DNA from: JBBRHQ01 sp963725315
GTDB taxonomy: Bacteria > Actinomycetota > Thermoleophilia > Solirubrobacterales > 70-9
Reading direction: 5' to 3'
NCBI GenBank assembly: GCA_963725315.1
Contig: CAVRYA010000010.1
Span: forward strand, 62,001 to 126,000
DNA: 64,000 bases
Shown here: positions 15,639 to 24,915 of the stretch, in pieces
How the letters are laid out: every line of letters begins with the position of its first letter
Position numbering within the stretch: the stretch's first letter is position 1
The notes under the pieces: model-generated
The model's database searches: none
The model's input: only the letters and a program-made list of their open reading frames with translations
What the model was told of the DNA's origin: nothing
Translations under genes and position numbers: made by a program

Positions 15639-15947
15639 TCAGGAGCGCGAGCCGCGATCGACGGTGAGGCGCCGCAGCGCCAAGCCCATCGAGGTGAGCA
15701 GCACCGCGACGCCCAGCAGGGCGATCAGGTCGAGGCCGGTGAACGGAAGGCCGCCGACCACGGTCTTGTCCAACCCGGCGGCGCCGCCGCCGTGCGAAAC
15801 GTGGGTGATCGGGTTGTACTGCTCCTGGGTCGGATCCGACGCTGCGGAAGCGCCCGACGCCCAGACCAGCAGGACGAGGACGGCGCCGAGGACGCAGACC
15901 CACCCGTAACGAGCGGTGTTGCCGATTCTTTGGACGAGTGCGCTCAT
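15639..15947 (-). CDS. small LPFTG sortase substrate
   Basis: A 102-residue surface protein. Residues 1-36 form a signal peptide (VCVLGAVLVLLVWASGASA). The mature part is only about 30 residues and begins SDPTQEQYNPITHVSHGGG. The C-terminus is a textbook sorting signal: LPFTG at 67-71, a hydrophobic span (LDLIALLGVAVLLTSMGLAL) and the basic tail RRLTVDRGSR. ATG at 15947 is preferred over a TTG six codons earlier. With a sortase 1.7 kb away, this is the likely local substrate. Such a short mature part could be a wall-linked peptide or a subunit for polymerisation. Confidence 0.85.
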   Translation of the reverse strand: MSALVQRIGNTARYGWVCVLGAVLVLLVWASGASAASDPTQEQYNPITHVSHGGGAAGLDKTVVGGLPFTGLDLIALLGVAVLLTSMGLALRRLTVDRGSRS

Positions 15948-16029
15948 TTGGACTGAGCCACGCAAATCCCTGCCCGAGGGCGCGCGGTCACCGGCATTCT
16001 GGCAGACGGCGCCCGATCGTGCAGGCCGG

Positions 16030-18024
16030 CTACCGAGCCTGGGCCTTCAGCCGCTTCTCGAGGGCCAGCACCTCGGGGCCGCGGGGGTTGAGCTCGCGGG
16101 CCCGGGCCAGCGCCGCGCGGGCCGCCGCCGGCCTGGATCGAAGCAGCTCCCGGGCGAGGAACCAGTGCGAGGCGTAGTTGTCGGGGACCCTCTCGGTCGC
16201 CTCGCGGAAGCTGCGCACGGCGAGGGCGCGGTCGCCGAGGCTCGCCGCCAGGGCGCCACGTTCGATCAGTGGCTGGTCGGAGAGCGGGTTGAGATCGGCG
16301 GCCCGCCCTAGGTCGCGAAGCGCCGAGGCCGGGTCATCGGCCGCCTCGGCGAGCCCCCGTTGCGTATAGCGGTCCGAGACGAACAGCGGCATCGCGATCA
16401 GGGCCACCGCGACGAGCGCCGCCGCCAGCGCCCATCGCAGCGGCGCGCCGGCCGGGGCGGACCGCCGGCCGGCGAGCGCCGGGCCGGCTGCAACGCCGAG
16501 CAGATAGAAGCCGGGGGCGCTGACGCCCGGGTACTGCCAGAACCAGTCGTAGGAGCCCTGCACGAACCACTGCACGCCCCCGGCCAGGGCGGCGGCGACG
16601 AGCGCCGCGGCCAGCGGTCCCCGGCGCCGCGAGCGGATCGCAGCACCGAGACAGCCGACGACGAAGGCGATCAGCAGGGCCAGGCCGGGCAGCCCCAGCT
16701 CCGAGGCGATGCGGACGATCAGGCTGTGGGGGTCCCTCGGGCTCTCGCCGCTGCGGCGGTGCCGCAGGTAGGTGAGCTGGAATGAGCCCGCGCCGCCACC
16801 GAGCAGCGGGTGATCGGCCGCCTCGTCGAGCCCTACCCGCCAGAAGTCGTGGCGGTTGGACCCGACGTTGGCGCCGTAGCGGATCCCCTGGCTGCGCAGG
16901 TCCGGATAGCCGACCTTGCCGAACTCCTTGACCCGCTGGTCGACGAAGCCGACCGGGCCGCCGTGGCTGGCGATGAAGACTGCTCCCCCGGCGAGCACGG
17001 CGAGGCTCGCCGCCACCCCCGCCACCCAGGAGATCGCCCGGACCCGGGACGGTCCGAGGCGCAGCCGCGGGTAGATGAGGCCCAGCGCCAGCGCAGCGAG
17101 CAGCAGCGATCCGGCGGTGCTCAGCGCCACGGCGCGGGCGGCGTCGTGGAGGAGCGGCACCACGCCCGGGTCGGCGGTGCCGTGACGGTAGACGTCGAGC
17201 AGCGCGGGCAGCGCGGGGATCGCGGGGATCGCCGCCAGCGCCACCACCACCGCGGTTCGCAGCCGGTGCGGGGAGAGGACGAGCATGGCCAGCAGGGCGA
17301 TCGCCGCAGCCGGCAGGGAGCCGCGGCTCTGGGCGAGGATCGCCAGCTCGATCAGCAACGTCGCCGCGGCGATCAACGGCGCGCGCAGCTGCCAGCGCCA
17401 CTCGTTGTGGGTGGCGACGCCGACCAGCGGCCACAGGCAGGTGAGGAAGAAGGCCGCGTTGGCGTTGCGATACCCGATCGGGAACCTCAGGGTCGCGTCG
17501 GAGTGCAGGTACCAGTTGAAGTCCGACCCGGTCCCGATTGCGATCACGGTCGCGACTCCGACCAGCGCTCCGGCGATCGCCACCGGCAGCAGCGAGCCGA
17601 TCAACCTCTCACCGAGCAGGCGCACGGTCCACAGCCCGACCGCGAACAGCGCCGCGTAGGCGAAGACCCGCTCGGCGTCGGCGAGCGCCGCCGCGGGCGT
17701 CGGGGTCCAGAGAATCGAGGCCAGGGTCCAGGCTCCGAGGCCGGCCACCGACGCCAGCGCCACACCTGCGAAGGGGTCGAGTCGACCCGGCACGGGGATG
17801 ATCACCAGCGCCAGGGCGATCAGCAGGAAGAGGGCGATCGCCCCCGGGTAGAAGACGGGCCCGAAGTAGGCGCCCTGCTTCCAGCCCCACCATCCGAACA
17901 GGGCGAGGGCGGCGATCAGGAAGGGAATCGCGACCTCCGGCCGCACTGAAAAGGCGCTCGGCGACTCGCCGCGAGCCGCGCCGGCCGGCCGGGAGGGCAC
18001 CAGGTCGGGGCGCGGTTCCGACAT
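16030..18024 (-). CDS. O-antigen ligase/Wzy-family membrane protein with TPR tail
   Basis: A 664-residue polytopic membrane protein with about 12 helices between residues 30 and 500. The central part has Wzy_C/O-antigen-ligase features: YRNANAAFFLTCLWPLVG, a RGSLPAA motif, and the large periplasmic loop ending HDFWRVGLDEAADHPLLGGG and PHSLIVRIASELGLPGL. The last 110 residues are TPR-like repeats (DPASALRDLGRAADLNPLSD onward). It probably transfers or polymerises a lipid-linked glycan at the outer membrane face. ATG at 18024 is preferred over an upstream GTG because it begins MSEPRPDL with TAGCTT 8 bases before it. It diverges from the Wzz-kinase gene. Confidence 0.85.
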   Translation of the reverse strand: MSEPRPDLVPSRPAGAARGESPSAFSVRPEVAIPFLIAALALFGWWGWKQGAYFGPVFYPGAIALFLLIALALVIIPVPGRLDPFAGVALASVAGLGAWTLASILWTPTPAAALADAERVFAYAALFAVGLWTVRLLGERLIGSLLPVAIAGALVGVATVIAIGTGSDFNWYLHSDATLRFPIGYRNANAAFFLTCLWPLVGVATHNEWRWQLRAPLIAAATLLIELAILAQSRGSLPAAAIALLAMLVLSPHRLRTAVVVALAAIPAIPALPALLDVYRHGTADPGVVPLLHDAARAVALSTAGSLLLAALALGLIYPRLRLGPSRVRAISWVAGVAASLAVLAGGAVFIASHGGPVGFVDQRVKEFGKVGYPDLRSQGIRYGANVGSNRHDFWRVGLDEAADHPLLGGGAGSFQLTYLRHRRSGESPRDPHSLIVRIASELGLPGLALLIAFVVGCLGAAIRSRRRGPLAAALVAAALAGGVQWFVQGSYDWFWQYPGVSAPGFYLLGVAAGPALAGRRSAPAGAPLRWALAAALVAVALIAMPLFVSDRYTQRGLAEAADDPASALRDLGRAADLNPLSDQPLIERGALAASLGDRALAVRSFREATERVPDNYASHWFLARELLRSRPAAARAALARARELNPRGPEVLALEKRLKAQAR

Positions 18025-18032
18025 TGCGCCCA

Positions 18033-18038
18033 AAGCTA
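18033..18038 (-). promoter_or_regulatory. -10-like hexamer before the O-antigen ligase-like gene
   Basis: On the minus strand this reads TAGCTT, then 8 bases and ATG at 18024. It supports the shorter start and leaderless transcription. Confidence 0.45.
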
Positions 18039-18115
18039 ACGCAAGGCCGTGACGGCGCCGATGTAAGAATCGCGGTGGCGCAGGAGCGCGCAACGGTGCC
18101 TCGAAGCAAGCCAAG

Positions 18116-19705
18116 ATGAGAGACCCGATCGACAACTACGCTGCGGACTGGCTGCAGCCCGCCGAGGAGCAGAGCGGGCTGCAGAGTTATGTCGAGACGA
18201 TCCGGGAGCGCCTCTGGCTGATCGTGCTGACCACAGTGCTGACCACGGCGATCGCCGTGGTCTACGTGCTCACGGCGACGAAGATGTACGAGGCGCAGTC
18301 CAACCTGCTCATCACCCCCGTCTCGAGCGCCGACCCCACCCTGGCGACGCTGGGGCTGATCACCGACTCCAGCGACCCGACCCGTCCGGTCGAGACCGCA
18401 TCGAAGTTCGTCACCAACATCGACGTCGCCAAGCGGGTGCAGCGGGCCACAGGCAGCAGCGAGACGCCGCAGGCGCTTCTCTCCAAGATCAGCGCCGAGC
18501 CGATCGCCCAGAGCAACGTCGTCGCGGTCACCGCAAACGTCGACTCGCCGGAGCTCGCCAAGCAGCTCGCCGACGCCTTCGCAAAGCAGGCGGTCGCGGA
18601 TCGCACCCGGCGTTTGCACGAGCGCGTCGCAGCGACCGCGCCGCTGCTCCGACAGCAGATCGCCAGGGATCCCTCGCAGGCCTCGGGGACCGGGTCCCTG
18701 GGTGCGGAGCTGGCGCTGCTGCAGACGCTCGGCAATGGCCCCGACCCGACGATCGCGGTCGACTCGCTCTCCGATCTTCCATCAAGTCAGGTCTCCCCGC
18801 GCCCGGCCCTGAGCATCGCCGGGGGGATCTTCGCCGGCCTCATCCTCGGGATCGGCGCCGCCTTCGCGGCCCAGGCACTCGACCCGCGCCTGCGCCGCGA
18901 GCAGCAGCTGCGCCGCCGCTATCGCCTTCCGATCCTGACCAGGGTCCCGCGCGACTCCGGCGGCCGCGCGGCGGCGAAGCCGCTCGGGCCCAGGGCGGTC
19001 GCCCCGGCCACCGCCGAGGCCTACCGAACCCTGCGGGCGACGCTGGCGCGAAACGCACCCGGCGCGGCCACTGGCCGGGTGATCCTGGTCACCGGCTCCT
19101 CGGTCTCGGAGGGTAAGACGACGACCGCGGTCAACCTCGCCGCCTCGCTCGCCCTGGCGGGCCAGCGGGTGATCCTGATCGAGTCCGACCTGCGCCGGCC
19201 CTCCCTCGGGGAGGCTCTCGGGGTGACGCCCGAGAACGGCGGCGTGGTCAGCACGCTGATCGAGAACACCGAGCTTTCCAACGCGCTAGTCACCTCCCCG
19301 AACTTCGGGCCGAACCTGCAGATGCTGCTGGCCGACTACGAGGGCGGCTGGATCGCCGAGCTGTTCTCGATCCCCGCGGCGGAGCAGATGATCGAAGAGG
19401 CAAAGGCACTGGCCGACTACGTGGTCATCGACTCGGCCCCGCTGACCGAGGTCGTCGACGCCCTGCCGCTGGCACGCCACGCCGACGACGTCGTCGTCGT
19501 GGTGCGCCTCGGCCAGACCCGGCTCGATCGGGTCCTGCAGCTTGCCGAGCTGCTTGCCGAGAACGGGATCAAGCCCGTCGGCTTCGCGATCGTCGGCGCC
19601 CCGCGGGCGGGCGGGCAGGACTACCACTACTACGCCGGCGTCTCGGGCCCCCAGACCGGCGGGCCGGACCAGCGCCAACCGCGCAAGCTCTTCGGCGTCC
19701 GCTGA
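18116..19705 (+). CDS. Wzz-type chain-length protein fused to a BY-type tyrosine kinase
   Basis: A 529-residue polysaccharide co-polymerase. The N-terminal Wzz/chain-length determinant domain has a first membrane helix (residues about 35-55, LWLIVLTTVLTTAIAVVYVL), an extracellular part and a second helix (SIAGGIFAGLILGIGAAFAA, about 222-241). The cytoplasmic C-terminus is a bacterial tyrosine kinase: Walker A GSSVSEGKTT at 327-336, Walker A' VILIESDLRRP and Walker B YVVIDSAPL. The end has a small tyrosine group (DYHYYAG), a modest version of the usual tyrosine cluster. It should control chain length by phosphorylation cycles and is the regulator of this glycan locus. Two-domain fusion is typical of Wzc-like proteins. 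Confidence 0.9.
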   Translation: MRDPIDNYAADWLQPAEEQSGLQSYVETIRERLWLIVLTTVLTTAIAVVYVLTATKMYEAQSNLLITPVSSADPTLATLGLITDSSDPTRPVETASKFVTNIDVAKRVQRATGSSETPQALLSKISAEPIAQSNVVAVTANVDSPELAKQLADAFAKQAVADRTRRLHERVAATAPLLRQQIARDPSQASGTGSLGAELALLQTLGNGPDPTIAVDSLSDLPSSQVSPRPALSIAGGIFAGLILGIGAAFAAQALDPRLRREQQLRRRYRLPILTRVPRDSGGRAAAKPLGPRAVAPATAEAYRTLRATLARNAPGAATGRVILVTGSSVSEGKTTTAVNLAASLALAGQRVILIESDLRRPSLGEALGVTPENGGVVSTLIENTELSNALVTSPNFGPNLQMLLADYEGGWIAELFSIPAAEQMIEEAKALADYVVIDSAPLTEVVDALPLARHADDVVVVVRLGQTRLDRVLQLAELLAENGIKPVGFAIVGAPRAGGQDYHYYAGVSGPQTGGPDQRQPRKLFGVR

Positions 19706-19714
19706 GGCAGGCGG

Positions 19715-21118
19715 TTGGCCGCCCGAATCGATCCGGCCCGCTGGTACTGGGCGCTGGGTGTAGCGGCGCTCTCCTGCCTGGTCGGCCTGCTCGCCGGCCG
19801 CCAGCCGACCCTGGCGATCGCCGTCTCGATCGGGCTCGGCTTCCTGCTGCTGACCGTCGCCGACCTGCTCGTCGGGGTGACGATCTTCACGGTGGCGAGC
19901 TTCCTCGAGCTGGCCACGGTCACCTCCGGCGTCGGCATCGCCAAGGTGCTGGGGCTGGCCCTGGCGATCTCCTGGATCGCGACGATCGTCGCCGGCAAGG
20001 GCCAGGGCCGCCTCGTCTGGCTCTCCAGCCCCGGGCTGAGCGCGATGATCGTCGCCCTGCTCGCCTGGGGATTGCTGAGCGTCCTCTGGGCCGAGTCCAC
20101 CTCGTTGGCGGTGGCGCAGATGTTCCGCTACGCGCTGGCGGCGCTCCTGGTCCCGATCGTCTTCACGGCGGTCCGAGACGGCTCGGCGCTGAAGGCCGTC
20201 GCCGCGGCCTTCGTCGCCGGCGCCACATTCGCCGCCGCCTACGGCCTCTTTGCCCCGCCCAGCGCGTCCGGCGTTCAGGGATCGGTCACCGCCACCGAGC
20301 AGCTCAACCGGATCGCCGGCACGGTCGGCGACCCCAACGTGTTCGCCTCGGTGCTGCTGGTCGGGGCGATCCTCGCGGTCTCGCTCGCCATCGCCCAGCG
20401 CGACACGCCCGCGATCCAGGCCATCCTGATCGGCTGTGCCGTCGTCTGCATCACCGGCGTCGTCCTCACCTTCTCGCGCGGCGGGCTCCTCTCCCTCGGC
20501 GTCGCCATCTTCGCGACCCCGATCGTCGCCCGTCACAAGGGGGCCACGCTCGCCGCCGGAGGCCTCCTGCTGATCTGCGTCGTCGCCTACATCGGGGTGC
20601 TGGCGCCATCCGACGCCCGCGACCGCATCATCGCCAACGACGGGGGCAGCGGCCGCACCGACATCTGGAAGATCGGCTGGAGGATGGTCGAGGCCAAGCC
20701 GGTGACGGGGATCGGGGTCGGCAACTTCCAGAACTCCTCGATCCACTACCAGATCCGGCCCGGGGCGGCGACGGTGAGGACCGACCTCGCCGACAACCCG
20801 AGCGTCGCGCACAACTCCTACCTGGAGATGTGGGCCGAGCTGGGCCTGGTCGGGTTGGTGCTCTTCCTCGGGATCCTGGTCTCGGCGCTCGCCGCGGCGA
20901 TCAAGGCCACGAGGCGATTGCGCCGCGATGGGCGCGAGGACCTCGCCGTGATCGCCGGCGGGGTGACAGTGGCCCTGATCTCCGTCCTCGCCTCGGACTT
21001 CTTCATCTCCGAGCAGTCGGCCAAGCACCTGTGGCTCCTGATCGCCCTCTGTCCGGCGCTGTGGGCGATCGCCAGGCGCGGGGCCGGGACAGCGCCGGGA
21101 ACGGCGACGCGGAGCTGA
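19715..21118 (+). CDS. O-antigen ligase/polymerase family protein
   Basis: A 467-residue membrane protein with about 11 predicted helices, starting with TTG only 9 bases after the Wzz-kinase stop, so probably translated from the same message. Family-type signals are TFSRGGLLSLGVAIF, GGSGRTDIWKIGWRMVEAKP, TGIGVGNFQNSS and AHNSYLEMWAELGLVGLVLF, i.e. the Wzy_C loop and following helix. This is the second such enzyme in the locus besides the one at 16030-18024; one may polymerise repeat units (Wzy) and the other may ligate or use another acceptor. Which is which cannot be decided from the sequence. Confidence 0.88.
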   Translation: MAARIDPARWYWALGVAALSCLVGLLAGRQPTLAIAVSIGLGFLLLTVADLLVGVTIFTVASFLELATVTSGVGIAKVLGLALAISWIATIVAGKGQGRLVWLSSPGLSAMIVALLAWGLLSVLWAESTSLAVAQMFRYALAALLVPIVFTAVRDGSALKAVAAAFVAGATFAAAYGLFAPPSASGVQGSVTATEQLNRIAGTVGDPNVFASVLLVGAILAVSLAIAQRDTPAIQAILIGCAVVCITGVVLTFSRGGLLSLGVAIFATPIVARHKGATLAAGGLLLICVVAYIGVLAPSDARDRIIANDGGSGRTDIWKIGWRMVEAKPVTGIGVGNFQNSSIHYQIRPGAATVRTDLADNPSVAHNSYLEMWAELGLVGLVLFLGILVSALAAAIKATRRLRRDGREDLAVIAGGVTVALISVLASDFFISEQSAKHLWLLIALCPALWAIARRGAGTAPGTATRS

Positions 21119-21129
21119 GCCGGCCCCTC

Positions 21130-22305
21130 TCAGCGGCGCCGGCGCGAGAGGAGCTCCAGGTAGAGCCCCTCGATCCTGGCGATCCAGGCCTCGAGGCTCC
21201 AGCGCTCCCGCCGCATTCGTTGCCCGGCATCCCCCATCCGCCGCCGCTCGCCGGCGTTTCCGATCAGCACCGCCAGCGCCGCGGCCAGCCCTTGCGGGTC
21301 GCGCGGCGAAACCAGGAGGCCCGACGCGCCGTCGGCCACCAGCTCGGGCAGGCCGCCGACGTCCGAGGCGACCACGGGCAGTCCGGCCTCCATGTACTCC
21401 ATCACCGACAGCGGCCCGCCCTCGAAGTCCGAGCAGCAGACGGCGACGTCGAGCGCCGCCAGCAGGTCGGGCACGTCGGAGCGCGCTCCCAGCAGGCGCA
21501 CCGAGCCACCCAACCCGCGGTCCGAGATCAGGCTCTCGAGACGCCCTCGCTCGGGGCCCTCGCCGGCGATCAGCACCGCCGCCGGCGAACCGGCGTCCCG
21601 CAGAAGGGCGGCTGCCTCGATCAGCACCTCATAGGCCTTCTCCCGCCTCAGGTGCCCGACGCTCCCGATCACCGCCTCTTCGGCGTCGATGCCGAGCTCT
21701 CGGCGGATCCGGGCGCCGTCGCCGGGCTCGAAGCCGGCGATCCCGTTGGGGATCAGGGTGATCCGCTCGGGGGCGATCCGCTCGACCTCGATCATCCGCC
21801 GCCGGCCCTCCTCGGAGACGGCGACGAAGGCGTCGGAGAAGCGGGCGATCAGGTCGCGGTCGAGCAGCGGGCGGATCCGGTTGCCGCCGTAGGCCCACAT
21901 GTGCTCGTGCGCGACCACGACCGGGGTCCGGGTCATCCGCCCAAGGATCACCGCCCAGACGTTGGAGCCGAAGAGGTGCCCGTGGAGGACCTCGACCCGC
22001 TCGGACCTCAGGGCCCGGACGAGGGGGCGCCAGGCCCAGAGCGCCGTGCGGGAGGTGCGCCTCAGCTTGATCACCCGCACCCCCGCCTCGGAGAGGCGGG
22101 CGAGGATCGAGGAAGCCGGCTCGGTGCGCTCCAGGCCGTCCTCCCAGCGAGTCACGCAGAGAGTCCGCTCGAAGCGCTCGGGGTCGAGGCGGATCGCGTT
22201 CTCGACCGCCAGGGTCTCGGCGCCGCCCGGGCCGGCGATCGAGTCGATCATCACCACGACCCGTACCGGCGCCGCGACCGCGCCGGGCCGCCCCGCCGCG
22301 CTCAC
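21130..22305 (-). CDS. glycosyltransferase family 4
   Basis: A 391-residue GT-B fold enzyme using a nucleotide-sugar donor on the cytoplasmic face. N-terminal part VVVMIDSIAGPGGAETLAVE carries the glycine-rich acceptor-side loop; the C-terminal nucleotide-binding part has IGSVGHLRREKAYEVLIEAA, CCSDFEGGPLSVMEYMEAGL and PVVASDVGGLPELV, the typical E-x7-E region of family 4. GTG start at 22305. It is convergent with the O-antigen ligase gene and divergent from the flippase. The sugar and linkage are not predictable. Confidence 0.9.
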   Translation of the reverse strand: MSAAGRPGAVAAPVRVVVMIDSIAGPGGAETLAVENAIRLDPERFERTLCVTRWEDGLERTEPASSILARLSEAGVRVIKLRRTSRTALWAWRPLVRALRSERVEVLHGHLFGSNVWAVILGRMTRTPVVVAHEHMWAYGGNRIRPLLDRDLIARFSDAFVAVSEEGRRRMIEVERIAPERITLIPNGIAGFEPGDGARIRRELGIDAEEAVIGSVGHLRREKAYEVLIEAAALLRDAGSPAAVLIAGEGPERGRLESLISDRGLGGSVRLLGARSDVPDLLAALDVAVCCSDFEGGPLSVMEYMEAGLPVVASDVGGLPELVADGASGLLVSPRDPQGLAAALAVLIGNAGERRRMGDAGQRMRRERWSLEAWIARIEGLYLELLSRRRR

Positions 22306-22385
22306 CCGGCCGTCCGGCGACGCCTGGACACTGCCCCGGGGGCGTTGCGAGGAGAGGCGGACATCAGCAGCGAACCGTTATAGCG

Positions 22386-23972
22386 ATGGCATCCGACTCC
22401 CCGGAGAAGGGCGGCGCGAAGGCGCCCGCAGGACTTGCGGGCACAGTCGTCAAGGGCGCCAGCATGGCGGCCGGGGGCTACGCCGTGGCGCAGGGCCTCA
22501 ACCTGGTCGTCTATCTCGTCCTCGCCCGGCTTCTCACCCCGGAGGACTTCGGCGTCTACGCCGCGGCGACGATCCTCCTCGGCTTCATGGGGCTGGTCAG
22601 CGAGTCCGGGATCACCTCGGCGCTGATCCAGCGCAAGGACCGGATCGAGGAGGCGATGTCCACCGGGGCGGTCTGGACCCTGCTCGCCGGGATCGGGCTG
22701 AGTTTGGTGGCGCTCGCCCTCTCGCCGGCGATCGGCTCCTTCTTCGGCAACTCGAAGACCGGCGAGATCGCCGCGGTGATGTCCGGGGTGGTCCTGCTTC
22801 AGACGCTCACCTCGGTGCCCTCGGCGATCCTGCAGCGCAACTTCTCCTTCCGGCGGCGGATGATCATCGAGCCGGTTCAGGTGGTCGTCTTCGGCTCGGT
22901 GGCGATCGTCGCCGCGGCGAAGGGCATGGGGGCCTGGGCGCTGGTGATCGGGCAGTACGCCGGCGTCCTGATCGACACGGTCCTCTCCTGGGCCCTGGTC
23001 AGCTTCAGGCCGCGGCTGCGCTCGGCGTCGGTCGCGATGTGGAGGGAGCTTGCCTCCTACGGGCGGCACGTCTTCGCCGGGTCGCTGGCCCTGCGGATCG
23101 GCGAACAGTCCGACACGGCGATCGTCGGCAAGTTCCTCGGCGAGGCGCCCCTGGGGCAGTTCCGCTACGCCTTCCGGCTGGCCCTTACCCCGTTCCAGAT
23201 GCTGCTCTCTGCCGCCGCCTACGTCCTCTTCCCCGCCTTTGCCCGGATCACCGGCGAGCGGGCCCGCTTCCAGGCGGCGTTCCTGAGGTCGCTGCGCTGG
23301 ATGTGCGTCCTCGGATTCCCCGGAGGGCTGATCCTGATCCCGCTCGGTGTGCCGCTTGCCGTGCTGCTGTTCGGTGACGTCTGGCGGGACGCCGGCTACG
23401 CCGCGATGGGGATGGGGCTCTACACCGGCGTGATGGCGCTCAACTCGATCGCCTCCGAGGGCCTCAAGGCGGACGGCCGCCCCGAGCTCGCGGCGAGGAT
23501 GAACGTGGTCGGCGCCTCGGCGACGATCGTCGCGATGCTGGCGCTCGTCCCGCTCGGCCTGGTGGGGGTCGCGGTCGGAGTCTCGATCGGCGCCGCCCTC
23601 GGGGCCGCGGTCGGCATCAGGCACGCTGCCCGCGTCATCGACCTGCCCCTGAGGGCGCTGTTCGGGGAGATCTGGCCGCCGCTGGTCGCGGCGCTGGCGA
23701 TGGTCGCGGTGATCACGCCGCTCGAGTTCGCCGTGGTCCAGGCCGACACCCGGGGGACGGCGGTCGGCCTGGCGATGGTCGCCCTCGAGGGGCTGGCGGC
23801 GGCGGCCATCTATCTGGCGGCGCTGTGGGCGCTGGCACCGGCGACCGGCCGCGAGCTCCTGCGCGGAGCCAGGAGCCTGCGGGGGTCGCTCTCCTCCGCG
23901 ATCCGGCGCCGCCCCGACGAGGAGGCCCTCGACGATGCCGAGGCGCCCCTGCCCGGGAGCAGCGTCCGGTGA
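22386..23972 (+). CDS. Wzx-type polysaccharide flippase
   Basis: A 528-residue polytopic membrane protein of the MOP superfamily (polysaccharide synthesis/transport branch) with about 14 helices. The start KGASMAAGGYAVAQGLNLVVY and LARLLTPEDFGVYAAATILL are typical of Wzx-like proteins, as is SGITSALIQRKD. It should flip undecaprenyl-linked repeat units to the outside. The final 45 residues are a charged cytoplasmic tail. The stop overlaps the next gene start (GTGA), linking it tightly with the family-2 glycosyltransferase. Confidence 0.9.
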   Translation: MASDSPEKGGAKAPAGLAGTVVKGASMAAGGYAVAQGLNLVVYLVLARLLTPEDFGVYAAATILLGFMGLVSESGITSALIQRKDRIEEAMSTGAVWTLLAGIGLSLVALALSPAIGSFFGNSKTGEIAAVMSGVVLLQTLTSVPSAILQRNFSFRRRMIIEPVQVVVFGSVAIVAAAKGMGAWALVIGQYAGVLIDTVLSWALVSFRPRLRSASVAMWRELASYGRHVFAGSLALRIGEQSDTAIVGKFLGEAPLGQFRYAFRLALTPFQMLLSAAAYVLFPAFARITGERARFQAAFLRSLRWMCVLGFPGGLILIPLGVPLAVLLFGDVWRDAGYAAMGMGLYTGVMALNSIASEGLKADGRPELAARMNVVGASATIVAMLALVPLGLVGVAVGVSIGAALGAAVGIRHAARVIDLPLRALFGEIWPPLVAALAMVAVITPLEFAVVQADTRGTAVGLAMVALEGLAAAAIYLAALWALAPATGRELLRGARSLRGSLSSAIRRRPDEEALDDAEAPLPGSSVR

Positions 23973-24913
23973 GCGGACCCGAGTTCAGCGTCGTCGTCCC
24001 CGCCTTCGATGCCGAGGCGACGATCGGGGACACGGTCCGCTCGGTGCTCGCCCAGACGCACACCGACTTCGAGCTGATCGTCGTCGACGACGGGTCCGAG
24101 CGACCGGTTGAAGGCGCCGTGGCCTCGGTCGCCGGCGACGACCCCAGGGTGCGCGTGATCCGCCAGCCCAACCAGGGGCCGGCCGCGGCCCGCAACGCCG
24201 GCATCCGCAGCGCCCGGGGAAGGCTGATCGGCCTCCTCGACAGCGACGACATGTACATGCCCGGATACCTGCGCGCCGTCCACGGGGCCTTCGAGGCGTC
24301 CCCGGAGGCGGGGCTCGCCTTCACCGACTGCTGGATGCTCGAGGCGGCCTCGCACCGGATCTACCGGGACACCGGGCTCTCGGCCTACGGGATCGAGATG
24401 ACCGCGGTGAGCGGCGAGGAGCTGCTGGCGGCGCTGCTCGCCCACAACTTCATCACCGCCTCGACGGTGACGGTGCGCGCCGACGCCCTGGCGGCCACCG
24501 GGGGCTACGACACATCGCTGCAGGGCTCCGAGGACTACGACCTCTGGCTGCGGATCGCCGCCTCGGGGCGCGGGGCGGTTCGCCCTCCGGGGTGCCTCGT
24601 GCTGCTGCGGGACAGGCCCGGCTCGCAGTCCAAGAAGCGCCTGATGATGGCCAGGAACCACCTCGAGGTCCTGCGCCTCTCGCGCCAGAGGTTCGAGCTT
24701 CCGGCGGCGACCCGCGAGGCCCTCGACCGCCAGATCGCGGCCCAGGCCGTGGCGGTGCGGGGCTTCGGCGGGGCTCGCGACCTGCCTGCCCTCCGGTTCC
24801 GCGCCCGCTACCGGCTGGCCCGCCTCAAGACCCGCCTCCTCGGCCCCTCCCTGCTGCGCCGCCGGGCGCCGCGCGGGGTCGCGGCGGCGTTCCCGGACCT
24901 AGGACTACGCTGA
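23969..24913 (+). CDS. glycosyltransferase family 2
   Basis: A 314-residue GT-A fold enzyme. FSVVVPAFDAEATIGDTVRS is the first strand and helix, IVVDDGS the nucleotide-binding loop, QPNQGPAAARNAGI a family hallmark, LLDSDDMYMPGYL the DxD metal-binding motif, and GGYDTSLQGSEDYDLWLRIA the acceptor/catalytic-base region. The start is the GTG at 23969, which overlaps the flippase TGA by 3 bases. The last 60 residues are basic and could sit at the membrane. Donor and acceptor are unknown. Confidence 0.92.
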   Translation: MSGPEFSVVVPAFDAEATIGDTVRSVLAQTHTDFELIVVDDGSERPVEGAVASVAGDDPRVRVIRQPNQGPAAARNAGIRSARGRLIGLLDSDDMYMPGYLRAVHGAFEASPEAGLAFTDCWMLEAASHRIYRDTGLSAYGIEMTAVSGEELLAALLAHNFITASTVTVRADALAATGGYDTSLQGSEDYDLWLRIAASGRGAVRPPGCLVLLRDRPGSQSKKRLMMARNHLEVLRLSRQRFELPAATREALDRQIAAQAVAVRGFGGARDLPALRFRARYRLARLKTRLLGPSLLRRRAPRGVAAAFPDLGLR

Positions 24914-24915
24914 GC

